64,000 nt of DNA, from NCBI RefSeq assembly GCF_008520305.1, contig NZ_ML703253.1:124001-188000 (forward strand), in the 5' to 3' direction. The notes beneath the pieces were generated by a model that saw nothing but the letters and a program-made list of their open reading frames with translations, was not told where the DNA came from and made no database searches. A program made the position numbers and the translations under genes. Numbering within the stretch: the stretch's first letter is position 1; the number at the start of each line of letters is the position of its first letter. Below, one piece after another: positions 16,043 to 25,724 of this stretch. Source of the DNA: Mesorhizobium sp. SARCC-RB16n (GTDB taxonomy: Bacteria > Pseudomonadota > Alphaproteobacteria > Rhizobiales > Rhizobiaceae).

Positions 16043-16591
16043 ATGTGCATCGGCGCAGTCGGCATGGCTGTTGCTCAGTTCGCCCTGTCCGCAGCCAGCA
16101 CTGTCGCCGGCTTCGTCGGCCAGTCGCAGCAGGCAGCAGCGCAGCAGGAGTACTACAAGAACAACCGTGACGCGGCCAACAAGGCTGCCGTCAACACGTA
16201 TGCGGCCAACCAGAACCGGGCGCTACAGGAACGCAAGGCTGCCTCCCAGGAGACCCAGCAGTTGCAGACCGATGCCACACGGGCTCGAGCCACGGCAGAG
16301 GTTGCCGCTGGTGAAGCCGGCGTGTCGGGCCTCTCGGTCGACGCCTTGATTGGCGACTACTACGGCCAGCAGGGTCGCTATGAGCGCACCCTCGACAACA
16401 ATTACCAGATGCAGGCCGACTATCTCCGAGGCGAGATGGACAGCACCCAGGCGCAGGCCGAGGGACGCATCAACTCGGTCCAGCAGGGCCAGAAGCCATC
16501 GTTCGCTGACGCTGCCATCCGCATTCTCGGCGGTGGGCTAGATGCCTATGGCGGCTACCAGAGAGCCAAGCAACAGGGATACGCCTCCTAA
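16043..16591 (+). CDS. Internal virion protein, T7 gp14-like
   Basis: A 182-residue protein with a hydrophobic Ala-rich start (GAVGMAVAQFALSAASTVAG), a long Gln/Ala-rich helix and a Gly-rich end (ILGGGLDAYGGYQRAKQQ). In T7, gp14 is ejected first and inserts in the outer membrane as part of the DNA-ejection channel. It lies in the canonical 13-14-15-16 order, and its TAA overlaps the start of the next gene. Confidence 0.82.
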   Translation: MCIGAVGMAVAQFALSAASTVAGFVGQSQQAAAQQEYYKNNRDAANKAAVNTYAANQNRALQERKAASQETQQLQTDATRARATAEVAAGEAGVSGLSVDALIGDYYGQQGRYERTLDNNYQMQADYLRGEMDSTQAQAEGRINSVQQGQKPSFADAAIRILGGGLDAYGGYQRAKQQGYAS

Positions 16592-18816
16592 TGCCACAAG
16601 GAAGAGTTCAAGCACCCGATCTGCAGTCGAACGTTAGGCTCACGCCAGCGCCGATGCAGTCGGACACATATGCCCCGCCGCCGCAGCCGGTGAAGAACGA
16701 GAACCTGTTCCGTCTGGCTGACGCCCTGGGGGCATTCTCAGGCTCGGTCGGGAACCTCGTAGGCGTGGTCGGGAAGACCTCCAAGGAGCAGCGCGCCAAG
16801 GACGATGCTGCGTTCCAGATGCACATGGCCGGCCAGACCCTGGCGCAGACGCGCAAGGACATTGCTGACGGCAAGATGATGGTCACCGACGACAAGATCG
16901 CCAACGCGGCCCGTCAGTCGGTCTATGGTGGCAAGTGGGCTGAAGGCCTCGCGCAGGACACCGACGCCGAGCTGCAGACCAGCTTCGATTGGGACAACGG
17001 CAACCCGGAAGAGTTCCTGGCGAAGAAGTTCCAGGAGAACATCGAGAAGAGCGGCCTGACCGACCCAAACGCCCTCGCGGCTGCCGGCAAGGCATGGGAC
17101 GGCTACAAATCCGCGGTCTTGGCTAAGCAGGCCAAATATCGCACTGACAGGGTCAACCAGTCCAACACGGACACGGCCTTCACAGTCATCAGCGACAAGG
17201 CCAACGAGTACATCTCGAAGGGCGTCGATCCGGCGAAGTTCGCAGAGAACCTCAACGTCGTGCGCGGTACGCTGGGCGTCAAGGGCTCCCTCGGGGTCAA
17301 CGATGAGACGCTCGACAACGAGTTCCTCAACGCGGCCTCAAGGATCGCCTCCACGAACCCTGAGTATGCCGTCGCCATGTTGGACGCCGAGTACACCGGA
17401 CGCTCTGGAAAGACGTCCCTGTCCTCGCAGCGGGCCTACCGCGACAAGGTGCTGGCCATCAAGGCTGAAGCGGCCAAGGCTGTTGGTGTCCGTGACGACA
17501 AGAACCAGCAGCTTGAGGTGGACCGGCAGGCCGACAGTCTCCTGTCCCAAGGCAAGCTCGACCGCGTCACCGACACGACTTGGTATGACCATGCCGGCGA
17601 GCAGAAGACGATCCCCGCCGAGACGATCAAGAAGGAAGCTCTCAACCGCTACCTCGACAGGTCGCAGCAGATCGCCACGTCCAACAAGGAAACCCCTGAC
17701 CAGACGGCAGCTCGTGAACTCCGCGTGGCCCAGCAGTCCGGTCTCGATCATCCAGGCATGAAGGCAGTCGTCACCGGCATCGCTAAGGCAGCCTCGGTCG
17801 ACATGGCTCAGGACCCCGAAGCGATGAAGCTCGTGATGGACAAGGTTCACATGGCGAGGTGGCTCTACAACACCTCCAAGAACACCTACATGTCCTACCT
17901 TCCTGAGGGCGACCGCGACTTCATGGAAAGCTTCATGATCGCCAAGGACAACCTCACCGGCAAGGATGGTCGGCAGATGTCCGATCAGGGTGCCCTTGAG
18001 TTTGCCGTGCGTACCTCTCAGCCTGTCCAAGTCGACGGCCTGAACTTCACCAAGGCTCAGAACGACAAGATCGACACCTCGGTCAAGAACATCGCCACGC
18101 AAGATGGTTGGTTCGGCACGAGCATCGGAAGCGGCTTGACCCCGTGGAACTCGGCAGCAGCCCAGCAGCGTGTGTCCTCCATCGCGAAGCGCCTCGTGCG
18201 CGGCGGCGTGGATCAGGACAAGGCAGTCACCATCGCCGTCGACAGCGTCAAGCGCAACTCGATCACCTACAACGGGACGCTTCTGGAGCTGAACAACAAG
18301 GCTCTGCCTGACAACTACAAGCCGGCCCTGGATGGCATCATCGGGGACTGGGCTACGGAGAACCCTGGGGTCCTTAAGGATCACGACATCGGCGTTGGCG
18401 ACATCACCATAATGCCGATACAGGACATCAACCGATCCGGTGGCCGCTTCATGCTGACCGACAAGAACACCGGCCAGCCCCTGATGGACGACAAGTCGGG
18501 CGAGCCCTTCTTCATCTCCCTCGGGACCATCCGCCAGCGCGGCGAGAACCTCAAGTCCACGGCTGACGCCAAGTCGGCTCACGACATCTCCATCCGAGGT
18601 GCGGCCAAGACCCACGGCCTCGTCCCCGCCAGGGCGGAAGATGGCAACGGCACGGTCTGGATCAACCCGAAGACCCGCGAGGCCTTCGACGTCACGGTGC
18701 CCGAACCGGGCGCTAAGCCTGTCGTCAAGAAGCTCGGCAAGCGTGTTCGCGCTGACCGCCCGGTCTACGAGGACAACGGCTTCACTCCACCCAACTTCGG
18801 CGGCGCAAACCGCTAA
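16591..18816 (+). CDS. Internal virion protein, T7 gp15-like
   Basis: A 741-residue, largely helical protein (747 in T7) from the ejected core. It begins with a Pro-rich segment (DTYAPPPQPVKNENLFRLAD) and has a long helical body including EEFLAKKFQENIEKSGLTDP. The C-terminus has NGTVWINPKTREAFDV and a basic tail. In T7 gp15 forms the periplasmic tube. The assignment rests on order, size and style more than on a sharp motif. Confidence 0.82.
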   Translation: MPQGRVQAPDLQSNVRLTPAPMQSDTYAPPPQPVKNENLFRLADALGAFSGSVGNLVGVVGKTSKEQRAKDDAAFQMHMAGQTLAQTRKDIADGKMMVTDDKIANAARQSVYGGKWAEGLAQDTDAELQTSFDWDNGNPEEFLAKKFQENIEKSGLTDPNALAAAGKAWDGYKSAVLAKQAKYRTDRVNQSNTDTAFTVISDKANEYISKGVDPAKFAENLNVVRGTLGVKGSLGVNDETLDNEFLNAASRIASTNPEYAVAMLDAEYTGRSGKTSLSSQRAYRDKVLAIKAEAAKAVGVRDDKNQQLEVDRQADSLLSQGKLDRVTDTTWYDHAGEQKTIPAETIKKEALNRYLDRSQQIATSNKETPDQTAARELRVAQQSGLDHPGMKAVVTGIAKAASVDMAQDPEAMKLVMDKVHMARWLYNTSKNTYMSYLPEGDRDFMESFMIAKDNLTGKDGRQMSDQGALEFAVRTSQPVQVDGLNFTKAQNDKIDTSVKNIATQDGWFGTSIGSGLTPWNSAAAQQRVSSIAKRLVRGGVDQDKAVTIAVDSVKRNSITYNGTLLELNNKALPDNYKPALDGIIGDWATENPGVLKDHDIGVGDITIMPIQDINRSGGRFMLTDKNTGQPLMDDKSGEPFFISLGTIRQRGENLKSTADAKSAHDISIRGAAKTHGLVPARAEDGNGTVWINPKTREAFDVTVPEPGAKPVVKKLGKRVRADRPVYEDNGFTPPNFGGANR

Positions 18817-18824
18817 CCATCACG

Positions 18825-18853
18825 AGGCCCTCGGCACATCACCGGGGGCCTTT
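18825..18853 (+). terminator. Hairpin between gp15- and gp16-like genes
   Basis: AGGCCCTCGG (18825-18834) pairs with CCGGGGGCCT (18842-18851) around a 7-base loop, followed by TTT only. Probably a weak attenuator or processing site. A nearly identical hairpin follows the next gene. Confidence 0.55.
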
Positions 18854-18873
18854 CCATTTCACCATGAGGAACA

Positions 18874-21800
18874 ATGAACGACGAACTGAAGAACGCCATC
18901 ATCGAGCAGTCGAAGCGCATCGGGGCTGACCCTATGTGGTTCGCCACGTCGATGTCGTATGAGACTGGCGGCACATTCGACCCATGGAAGAAGGGTCCGA
19001 CGACCAAGTGGGGTCGCCACGTAGGCCTCATTCAAATGGGCGAGCCACAGCGCAAGCAGTTTGGCTACACCCCCGACAAGTCCGTGGCCGATCTGGTCAA
19101 GTCCTCGGCTGACTACATGGTCGCCAGCGGCTTCAGGCCGGGCATGAACGAACACCAATTCTATGCCACGATCAACACCGGCAGCCCCAACGGCGGCAAC
19201 AAGTCCGACGCGACCAACGGAGGCGCTCCAGGCACTGCCAACGACAAGGTCGACTACCAGATGGGCAGTCACCGGCAGAACGCTGCGAAGCTCCTGGGCG
19301 GCACCTTCAACGAGATCACGTCGTCGAGCCCCAATGGTTCGGCTGACATCGGCATGACCCATTCCGAGGTCCCGACGTGGCAGACAAACACCCCCCGCCA
19401 GCCTGAGGTTGAGACCGCCGAACCCGGCTGGTGGCAGCTCCAGAAGGACGCCTACAACACGCAGCAGACGCTGCCCTGGCTGGCTGTCCAGAACAAGCAG
19501 ATACAGCCCGACCCTAACTGGTCCCTGGATGAGAAGCGCCTCGGCCCCGATCTCGAAGCTCGCGGCATCCCTAAGTCTGAGATGGAGCGCTATGCGCCCC
19601 GCTTGGCCAGTGTCTCCGAGGCCGACTATCAGGACAACCTGGGTCGCGTTAAGTCAGACTGGGACGCCAACGTCAGGCTCTCCAATGCGGGGTTCACTGG
19701 CGGTCTCCTCAAGATGGCCAACTCGATCCTCGATCCGGTCGCCCTCGGTGCCGACGTTCTGGCATCCTCGGTAGCGCCTGAGGTGGTCATCGGAAATCGC
19801 GCCAAGCGCCTCGGCAGGGTCCTTGAAGGGGCCATGGCTGGTGCCGCTGGTGGTGCTGCCTCGGTGGCCCTCAACGCTGCCGTCAACCCGAACGTATCCA
19901 ACTCCGACCTCTTCGCTGCCACCGTCTTTGGTGCCGGCATGGGTGGCGCTGTGGGTCACCTCTTCGGTCGCCCCGAGACCACGTTCGAAGGTGCCGCGCT
20001 GGCGAGAGCAACACGCAACGCCGCAGAGGCCCATGAGGGTCTCCCAATGGCTGGCTCTGTGGGTGCAGCTAAGGCTTCGGTCGATCAGCCATTCCTCGAC
20101 GAGAAAGGCCTCGGCCTGCTCGATGAGCGCGACTTCGACAAGACGGCCTTCGGTGCGATCCGCCCAGACCTCTCGGCTCGCCTTCAGCAGGACGACAACG
20201 TCCTCGTCAAGGCCGGCGCTGGTCTCGTGCAGGATGGCACTGGCAAGAAGGACGGAGCGGTCAACGCTATCGCCGCCTCGGAAGATCAAGTTCGCCTGTT
20301 CGACGAGAAGCGCGTCCATGAAGCCCAAACCTACAACCCGCAGCTCGCTGACTACGCCAAGCGTCAGAAGGGGCTGAACAAGGCTCAGATCGAGCGCAAC
20401 TTCAACGACGAAATCCACGCCTACATCACCGACCGGGAGCCAGGGCGCGCGGAGCGTTATGACCCGGCAGTGGTCAAGGTTGGCAACAAACACGCCGAGC
20501 TGTACGCCGACGCCCTCGCCCTTCAGCAGAACCCGTTCCATCGTGACGGTATCGAGGGACGCGCGGTGCTTGGCACGGACAGCATTCCGTCAGACCCACA
20601 CTACTCGCCCCGCTACTGGAACAACGAGGCTATCATCTCTGCAGTCGACGAGTTCGGCCAGGACACCATCGTCACCCTGATCGGTAGGGCCATGAAGTCC
20701 GCTGACACAGGCCTAAAGGAAGATCTGATCGAGCGCACGGCCAAGGCCTTCACCGGGGCCATCGTCGACCGTGCCCATGGCCTGGAAGACGTCACCTCAC
20801 GCATCCTCAGCGCTGACCAGATGGACAACCTCGTGGACATGCTGGAGGGCCACTACGGGCTCGATCCCAAGGATGCCGAAGCGCTGCGGTTCGAGTTCAC
20901 CAAGAACAGGGCCAAGGACGCCGGCAGGGATGGCCACAACAAGGCCCGTCTGCTGCTCGACGAGAAGATGAAGCTGGACGGCGTGGTCAGCAAGAAGACC
21001 GGCACCATTCATGAGGGTGGTCTCAGCCTGTCCGACCTCGTGGTCACTGATGCCCGCCAGAACTTCACCCGCTACATGCGCAATGCCATGGGCCGCGTGG
21101 CGCTCGCTCGCTACCGCTTCAAGGACCCGCAGACCGGCGAGATGCTGATCAACGGCTTCACCAGCGACAGGGAGTTCGCCGCCTACATGACCAAGGTCAA
21201 GCAGAAGAACGCTGACCTGATGGGCCAAGGCAAGATCACCAAGGCCCAAGCGGCTGCCGGTGTGAAGCGCCTGGAGTACGCCTATGCGTCGATCCTTGGT
21301 CGCCCAACAAGCGACATGGAGGCCACGAGCGCGGGCTGGTTCCTTAGGATGGTCCGCAAGTACAACTTCTCGCGCATCATGAACCAAGTCGGCTTCGCCC
21401 AGATTTCCGAGATCGGCTCGCCTATCGCGTCACTCGGCTGGAAGGCTGCACTCTCGCAGGCACCGGCCCTCAGGCGCGTCGTGACGGATGATGGGGCATC
21501 GCTCCTGAAGTCTGGTCTAGGCAACGACGTGGAGGCGATCATAGGTGTTGGCGCCGACAGGCTGCTGCACACCTCGGACTACCGAATCGACGAGTTCTCC
21601 AATGGCTTCCATGGTGAGCCAACGTCGAGCTGGAAGGAGTTCATCGAGCGCAAGCTGAACAAGGCCAACCAGATTACCTCCGAAGTCTCGGGGCTGACCC
21701 AGGCCAACGTGATGCTCGAACGCTGGACAGCCAAGGCCATCGTGCAGCGGTTCTCGGACATGGCTCATGGTGGCAGGCAGTTCTCGGCGGCTAGGTTTGC

Positions 21801-22584
21801 CGACCTGGGCCTGAGCAAGGACATGACCGACCGCGTTATGAAGATGTTCACGACCGAGGGCAACTTCGAACACGAGACAGGCTTCATCACGGGCCGCAAG
21901 GTCACCCGAGCGCACTTCGACAAGTGGGCAGATAAGGAGGCCCGCGAGGCTTTCATCTCGGCAGCCCACAGGCTGAGCCGTCAGGTGATCCAGAAGAACG
22001 ACATCGGGAACATGACCATGTGGATGTCTCATCCGCTGGCCAAGGCCCTGATGCAGTTCCGCACGTTCATGGTCGGGTCCTATGGTAAGCAGACCCTCAA
22101 GTCGCTGCATTTCAAGGACGTCATGGCTGCCCACCAGATGATCCTGACGACGGCCTTCGCGGCTGCCGGCTATATCATGCAGATGAAGGCTCAGGCGATG
22201 CTACGCTCGGACGGGGACAAGTTCCTCGAAGAGCGCCTCAACCCCAAGAACCTCTCTGCTGCTGCGTTCGCCCGCGCTGGCGCATCCTCGATCCTGCCAA
22301 TGCTCATCGACACCGGCCTAGGCATCGCCGGCCAGGACACGCTGTTCTCCTACACCCGAACGACCGGACAGGCGAGCAACATGTGGCTAGGCAATCCGAC
22401 CACGGGTGGCTTGGACGACATCTACCAAGCTGGCCAGTCGGTCGCCGGTCTCTTCAAGGACCGCGAGTGGTCGCAGGACGAGGCCCGCAAGGTCTCCCGC
22501 GTCCTCATGTTTGGGAACGCTCTTCCTCTCGTCATGGGCCTCAACGGCCTGATCAGCGGTCAACCCGAACGGGCACCCCGCTAA
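18874..22584 (+). CDS. Internal virion protein with transglycosylase domain, T7 gp16-like
   Basis: A 1236-residue core protein (1318 in T7 gp16). The N-terminal 130 residues look like a lytic transglycosylase: ATSMSYETGGTFDPW with Glu30 as the probable catalytic acid, and WGRHVGLIQMGEPQRKQFGY. In T7 this domain opens peptidoglycan during DNA ejection. The rest is helical, with a Gly/Ala-rich hydrophobic stretch around residue 310 (EGAMAGAAGGAASVALNAA) and a basic C-terminal half. Confidence 0.9.
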   Translation: MNDELKNAIIEQSKRIGADPMWFATSMSYETGGTFDPWKKGPTTKWGRHVGLIQMGEPQRKQFGYTPDKSVADLVKSSADYMVASGFRPGMNEHQFYATINTGSPNGGNKSDATNGGAPGTANDKVDYQMGSHRQNAAKLLGGTFNEITSSSPNGSADIGMTHSEVPTWQTNTPRQPEVETAEPGWWQLQKDAYNTQQTLPWLAVQNKQIQPDPNWSLDEKRLGPDLEARGIPKSEMERYAPRLASVSEADYQDNLGRVKSDWDANVRLSNAGFTGGLLKMANSILDPVALGADVLASSVAPEVVIGNRAKRLGRVLEGAMAGAAGGAASVALNAAVNPNVSNSDLFAATVFGAGMGGAVGHLFGRPETTFEGAALARATRNAAEAHEGLPMAGSVGAAKASVDQPFLDEKGLGLLDERDFDKTAFGAIRPDLSARLQQDDNVLVKAGAGLVQDGTGKKDGAVNAIAASEDQVRLFDEKRVHEAQTYNPQLADYAKRQKGLNKAQIERNFNDEIHAYITDREPGRAERYDPAVVKVGNKHAELYADALALQQNPFHRDGIEGRAVLGTDSIPSDPHYSPRYWNNEAIISAVDEFGQDTIVTLIGRAMKSADTGLKEDLIERTAKAFTGAIVDRAHGLEDVTSRILSADQMDNLVDMLEGHYGLDPKDAEALRFEFTKNRAKDAGRDGHNKARLLLDEKMKLDGVVSKKTGTIHEGGLSLSDLVVTDARQNFTRYMRNAMGRVALARYRFKDPQTGEMLINGFTSDREFAAYMTKVKQKNADLMGQGKITKAQAAAGVKRLEYAYASILGRPTSDMEATSAGWFLRMVRKYNFSRIMNQVGFAQISEIGSPIASLGWKAALSQAPALRRVVTDDGASLLKSGLGNDVEAIIGVGADRLLHTSDYRIDEFSNGFHGEPTSSWKEFIERKLNKANQITSEVSGLTQANVMLERWTAKAIVQRFSDMAHGGRQFSAARFADLGLSKDMTDRVMKMFTTEGNFEHETGFITGRKVTRAHFDKWADKEAREAFISAAHRLSRQVIQKNDIGNMTMWMSHPLAKALMQFRTFMVGSYGKQTLKSLHFKDVMAAHQMILTTAFAAAGYIMQMKAQAMLRSDGDKFLEERLNPKNLSAAAFARAGASSILPMLIDTGLGIAGQDTLFSYTRTTGQASNMWLGNPTTGGLDDIYQAGQSVAGLFKDREWSQDEARKVSRVLMFGNALPLVMGLNGLISGQPERAPR

Positions 22585-22606
22585 CAACCTAACGCACCCC
22601 TCAACG

Positions 22607-22637
22607 AGGCCCTCAGGATCAACCCTGGGGGCCTTTT
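22607..22637 (+). terminator. Terminator-like hairpin before the tail fibre gene
   Basis: AGGCCCTCAGG (22607-22617) pairs with CCTGGGGGCCT (22624-22634) around a 6-base loop, followed by TTTT to 22637. It closely resembles the hairpin at 18825, differing by one inserted base pair. Confidence 0.6.
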
Positions 22638-22659
22638 GCATTTCCACTCAAGGAACGAA

Positions 22660-24570
22660 ATGACCTCACCAATTCTATCCTTCGTCGTCTACGACGGGGA
22701 CGGGTCGACGCGCGACTTCACGTTCGACTTCGGTTACCTCGACCGGGATCACATCAAAGTCTACCTCAACGACGTCGGCACTGGTTCCTTCACCTGGACC
22801 GGCCCGTTCGCTCTCCGCTTCGCTGTGGCACCGCCCACCGGCAAGAAGATCAGGATCGCCCGCGAGACGCCCGCAGCCAAGCCGGTTGTGACCATCGCAA
22901 ATGGATCTTCGCTCCGCGCTGAAGACCTCAACCGTCAGGCACTCCAGTCCATGTACGTGGGCCAGGAAAGCGCCGACATCGCCACCCTCATGCGCTCTGG
23001 CACGTTGTCCGCTCCGACCACGGATGCCGGTCGTGTCACCCTGCAGTTCCCTTCGATTGAGGCCCGCAGGGGCAACGTCCTCGGCTTCGATAGCGACGGT
23101 CAGTTCCGCCCGTTCACTTCTGCCGACATGCCCAAGGGCGAGACCGGCGACAAGGGACCTGTCGGTAATCAAGGCCCCATTGGTCCGCTTGGTCCGCAAG
23201 GCAACGCAGGCCCCCAGGGTCCGATTGGGCCGACTGGCGAGCGTGGCCCTCAGGGTACTCAGGGTCCGCAGGGCATCGCCGGACCTCAGGGTCCACAGGG
23301 TATCTCCGGTGTGGCTGGCCCTCAGGGTCTCCCCGGCATCCAGGGTCCGCAGGGTTTGCAGGGACCTGAGGGTCCTATCGGCAAGGCTTTCGATCCCGAC
23401 GCCTCCGGTTTGACCGCAGACCGCTCTGCCTACAACGCCGAGCCAGCAAACTTCTCCTTCCTCGATACGCAGGCCGGCATCGTCTACTGGAAGCTGTCCA
23501 ACGCTGTTGGCGCTTGGTCTGACGGTGTGCCGTTCGGGCGTGGTCCTCAGGGCCTCCAAGGTCCGGCAGGCCCACAGGGCGTCCAAGGCCCTCAGGGTCA
23601 GAAGGGTGACGACGGCCCGCAGGGCGTCCAGGGTCCACAAGGCCTGACCGGCGAAGTTGGCCCGATTGGTCCCGCTGGTCCGGTTGGCGGCGCTGGTCCT
23701 CAGGGTATGCAAGGCCCGCAGGGCTCTCAGGGTCCGCAAGGTCCCGCTGGCTCTATTGGTCCCACCGGCAGCCCCGGGATGGTCTGGAAGGGCACCTACG
23801 TCGCCAGCACTGCCTATGCAGTGAAGGACGTCGTGTCCTACAACGGCAGCTCCTACATCAACATCCTAGCCAGCACTGGCGTCGTCCCGACGAACACCAC
23901 CTATTGGGCTCCGGTTGCCATCAAGGGTGACCAGGGCGTTCAGGGCGTTCAGGGCGTTGTTGGTCCGGTTGGTCCGCAAGGCGTCGAGGGTCCGACAGCG
24001 GCACGTCTGGGAATTGGCGCGCAGTTGATCTCGGACTGGAACGCCGTGACTGACAACGGCTGGTATCGGGGTTCTGCCGCTGCCAATGCACCTGACAGCG
24101 GCTGGTGGTTGGGTGAGGTTATCAGCCATGATGTCAACTGGTGTACGCAGACCATTCACGCATTCACCGCTGATAGCGCGGGCAACACGGCCTCCTACCG
24201 CCGTAGCAAGAACAGCGGAACCTGGGAGGCTTGGTACAAGCTCCAGCTCAGCCAAGCTGAACAGGATGCTCGTTACGCCACGTATGCCTCCCTCCCAGCC
24301 GCAGGCATCGGCAGCGGCCAGACTTGGCAACTCGTCACGCGGGCCTTCAACACCGCCTACCAGAACACTACTGGCAGGGCGATCATGATCAGCTATGCCG
24401 GCGACCGCGCCAACGTTTCCCTCTCTGCGGACAACGTGACCTACCTTGCTGACGTCTTCAAATCGACTGGCGACAGCGGTCAGCCCACCGCCAGTGGCAT
24501 CATCCCAGCTGGTTGGTATTACAAGCTCACCTCCAGGGTCGCCCAGGGCAACTGGTACGAGCTTCGGTAA
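22660..24570 (+). CDS. Tail fibre protein with T7-type anchor, collagen-like shaft and knob
   Basis: A 636-residue receptor-binding fibre. Residues 1-110 match the T7 gp17 N-terminal anchor ([36 protein letters not shown]). Three Gly-X-Y collagen-like blocks follow. Between the second and third is a CBM5/12-like motif ([20 protein letters not shown]). A pyocin-knob-like domain follows ([24 protein letters not shown]), then a tip ending [23 protein letters not shown] 22660 has AAGGAA at 22650-22655. The C-terminal modules probably fix host range on rhizobial surface polysaccharide. Confidence 0.92.
   Translation: MTSPILSFVVYDGDGSTRDFTFDFGYLDRDHIKVYLNDVGTGSFTWTGPFALRFAVAPPTGKKIRIARETPAAKPVVTIANGSSLRAEDLNRQALQSMYVGQESADIATLMRSGTLSAPTTDAGRVTLQFPSIEARRGNVLGFDSDGQFRPFTSADMPKGETGDKGPVGNQGPIGPLGPQGNAGPQGPIGPTGERGPQGTQGPQGIAGPQGPQGISGVAGPQGLPGIQGPQGLQGPEGPIGKAFDPDASGLTADRSAYNAEPANFSFLDTQAGIVYWKLSNAVGAWSDGVPFGRGPQGLQGPAGPQGVQGPQGQKGDDGPQGVQGPQGLTGEVGPIGPAGPVGGAGPQGMQGPQGSQGPQGPAGSIGPTGSPGMVWKGTYVASTAYAVKDVVSYNGSSYINILASTGVVPTNTTYWAPVAIKGDQGVQGVQGVVGPVGPQGVEGPTAARLGIGAQLISDWNAVTDNGWYRGSAAANAPDSGWWLGEVISHDVNWCTQTIHAFTADSAGNTASYRRSKNSGTWEAWYKLQLSQAEQDARYATYASLPAAGIGSGQTWQLVTRAFNTAYQNTTGRAIMISYAGDRANVSLSADNVTYLADVFKSTGDSGQPTASGIIPAGWYYKLTSRVAQGNWYELR
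23137..23385 (+). repeat. Collagen-like Gly-X-Y block 1 of the tail fibre
   Basis: About 83 codons in a Gly-X-Y frame dominated by GPQG, GPIG and GIQG triplets. At DNA level the units CAGGGTCC and GGTCCGCAG recur many times, so length changes by recombination are likely. Collagen-like phage shafts are trimeric; here they space the anchor from the receptor-binding modules. Confidence 0.85.
23536..23784 (+). repeat. Collagen-like Gly-X-Y block 2 of the tail fibre
   Basis: A second Gly-X-Y run ([18 protein letters not shown] and onward) of about 83 codons, the same length as block 1. A non-collagen segment with [18 protein letters not shown] separates the two blocks. The equal block length hints at duplication of a module. 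Confidence 0.8.
23926..23997 (+). repeat. Collagen-like Gly-X-Y block 3 of the tail fibre
   Basis: A short third Gly-X-Y stretch ([19 protein letters not shown]), including GGCGTTCAG units in tandem at 23935-23956. It lies between the carbohydrate-binding-like motif and the knob domain. Confidence 0.75.
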
Positions 24571-24581
24571 AGGAAACACAC

Positions 24582-24995
24582 ATGACTGAAACTGGCTTCT
24601 ACCACCCCGTTCGGGGGTACTGGCAGACCAATGGCGGCGACCCTTCGAAGCTGCTTGCACAATACCCGGAGGGGACCGTCGTGGTCCCCCTCAAGCCCGG
24701 CGCAGACTACGAATGGTCCGGCGACATCTGGACCTATTCGCCACCCTCGACCGAGGCGCTCCGTGAGGCCATGCCGCAGATCACCCCGAGGCAGCTTAGG
24801 CTCACCCTGCTGTCCCTCGGCATTCACGAAGCTGACGTCGACATGAAGCTGGTCAGCGATCCGACCGGCATGGTGGAGTGGAAATACGCCACCTACTTCA
24901 AGCGGACGCACCCGCTGGTCGACGGCCTCGGTGCCCTCTTCAGCATCACCGCAGAGCAGATCGACAGCCTATGGGAATGGGCGGCTGCGCTGTGA
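24582..24995 (+). CDS. Fibre-associated phage protein of unknown role
   Basis: A 137-residue protein: GFYHPVRGYWQTNGGDPSKL, a DYEWSGDIWTYSPPS segment, then helical LRLTLLSLGIHEADVDMKLV and a C-terminal ITAEQIDSLWEWAAAL. Position and the YEWSG-type motif resemble small chaperone or accessory proteins encoded after phage fibres. ATG 24582 follows AAGGAAA at 24570-24576. It overlaps the next gene by 4 bases. No firm family name. Confidence 0.6.
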   Translation: MTETGFYHPVRGYWQTNGGDPSKLLAQYPEGTVVVPLKPGADYEWSGDIWTYSPPSTEALREAMPQITPRQLRLTLLSLGIHEADVDMKLVSDPTGMVEWKYATYFKRTHPLVDGLGALFSITAEQIDSLWEWAAAL

Positions 24996-25201
24996 TCCTC
25001 AATCTCATCTCAGGAACATCCACCGTGGACAGCACTACCGCTGCGGTCGCCGTCTCCGCAGTAGCGAGCCCTGTTTGGCTCCCCTGGCTCCACGCAGCTT
25101 CTGACGGCGCTGCACTCATCGCACCCCTTCTCGGCACCGTCTGGCTCATCGTTCAGATCGTCGGGAAGGTGCGGGACATGACCCGAAAGGACCACAAGTG
25201 A
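24992..25201 (+). CDS. Putative holin in T7 gene 17.5 position
   Basis: A 69-residue membrane protein from GTG 24992 (overlapping the previous TGA). It contains a helix around ALIAPLLGTVWLIVQIVG, a weaker hydrophobic segment around AVAVSAVASPVWLPWL, and a basic tail (GKVRDMTRKDHK). T7 encodes its class II holin just between fibre and small terminase, as here. GTG 25025 would give a 58-residue form, and such dual starts are known for some holins. Confidence 0.6.
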   Translation: MILNLISGTSTVDSTTAAVAVSAVASPVWLPWLHAASDGAALIAPLLGTVWLIVQIVGKVRDMTRKDHK

Positions 25202-25464
25202 AGACCGATAGCGCTGCCCTCGGGGCACTCTTCGACACCTTCGCGGATCAGCTCAAGACCATCCTCACCGAGGGCCGCACGGTCGTCGACAAGGAGACCG
25301 GAGACCCAGTTCAGGTAACCCCTGACGCGGCGTCCCTGAACGTGATCCTCAACTTCCTCAAGCACACCGGCACGACCGTCGCCCCGGGCACCCACAAGGT
25401 GGTCAACGACATCGTCTCTAATCTGCCGTTCGACGGCTCCGAGCATCAAGAGCGATACAACTGA
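25198..25464 (+). CDS. Small terminase subunit, T7 gp18-like
   Basis: An 88-residue, mainly helical protein (89 in T7 gp18): KTDSAALGALFDTFADQLKT, then DAASLNVILNFLKHTGTTVA and a polar C-terminus. It would recognise concatemer DNA and direct the large terminase. GTG 25198 overlaps the TGA of the holin-like gene. The assignment comes from size, fold style and location; two extra genes separate it from terL. Confidence 0.72.
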   Translation: MKTDSAALGALFDTFADQLKTILTEGRTVVDKETGDPVQVTPDAASLNVILNFLKHTGTTVAPGTHKVVNDIVSNLPFDGSEHQERYN

Positions 25465-25724
25465 TGAACATCACCGCACAGAACACATTCACTGATCCCA
25501 TCCTCGTGCAGGCGGGGAACTCCTTCGACATCTCGATCAGCGGCACCTTCGTGGCGACCGTGGTTCTGCAGCGGTCGAAGGATCAGGTTACCTGGCTGGA
25601 CGTCGAGGCGAACACCGCGCCCGTCGAGAAGACTGGCTCTGCCGGTTCGGCCTGGTACTTCCGCCTCGGGGTGAAGACCGGGGGTTACACCTCTGGCACT
25701 GTGGTCGCCAACCTCTTCGACTAA
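25464..25724 (+). CDS. Small beta-rich virion-associated protein
   Basis: An 86-residue, all-beta protein: GNSFDISISGTFVATVVLQR, DQVTWLDVEANTA and YFRLGVKTGGYTSGTVVANL. This pattern is common in small phage proteins encoded beside fibres and resembles an immunoglobulin-like or decoration module. ATG 25464 shares its A with the preceding TGA and the next gene overlaps the same way. Function inferred only. Confidence 0.6.
   Translation: MNITAQNTFTDPILVQAGNSFDISISGTFVATVVLQRSKDQVTWLDVEANTAPVEKTGSAGSAWYFRLGVKTGGYTSGTVVANLFD

Noticed and set aside
22675-23739. A 354-residue minus-strand open frame opposite the tail fibre
   Set aside because: It is the antisense of the collagen repeats, giving low-complexity TLRAL repeats.
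22660-24570. Diversity-generating retroelement acting on the tail fibre
   Set aside because: No reverse transcriptase gene or template/variable repeat pair is present; the repeats are collagen coding.
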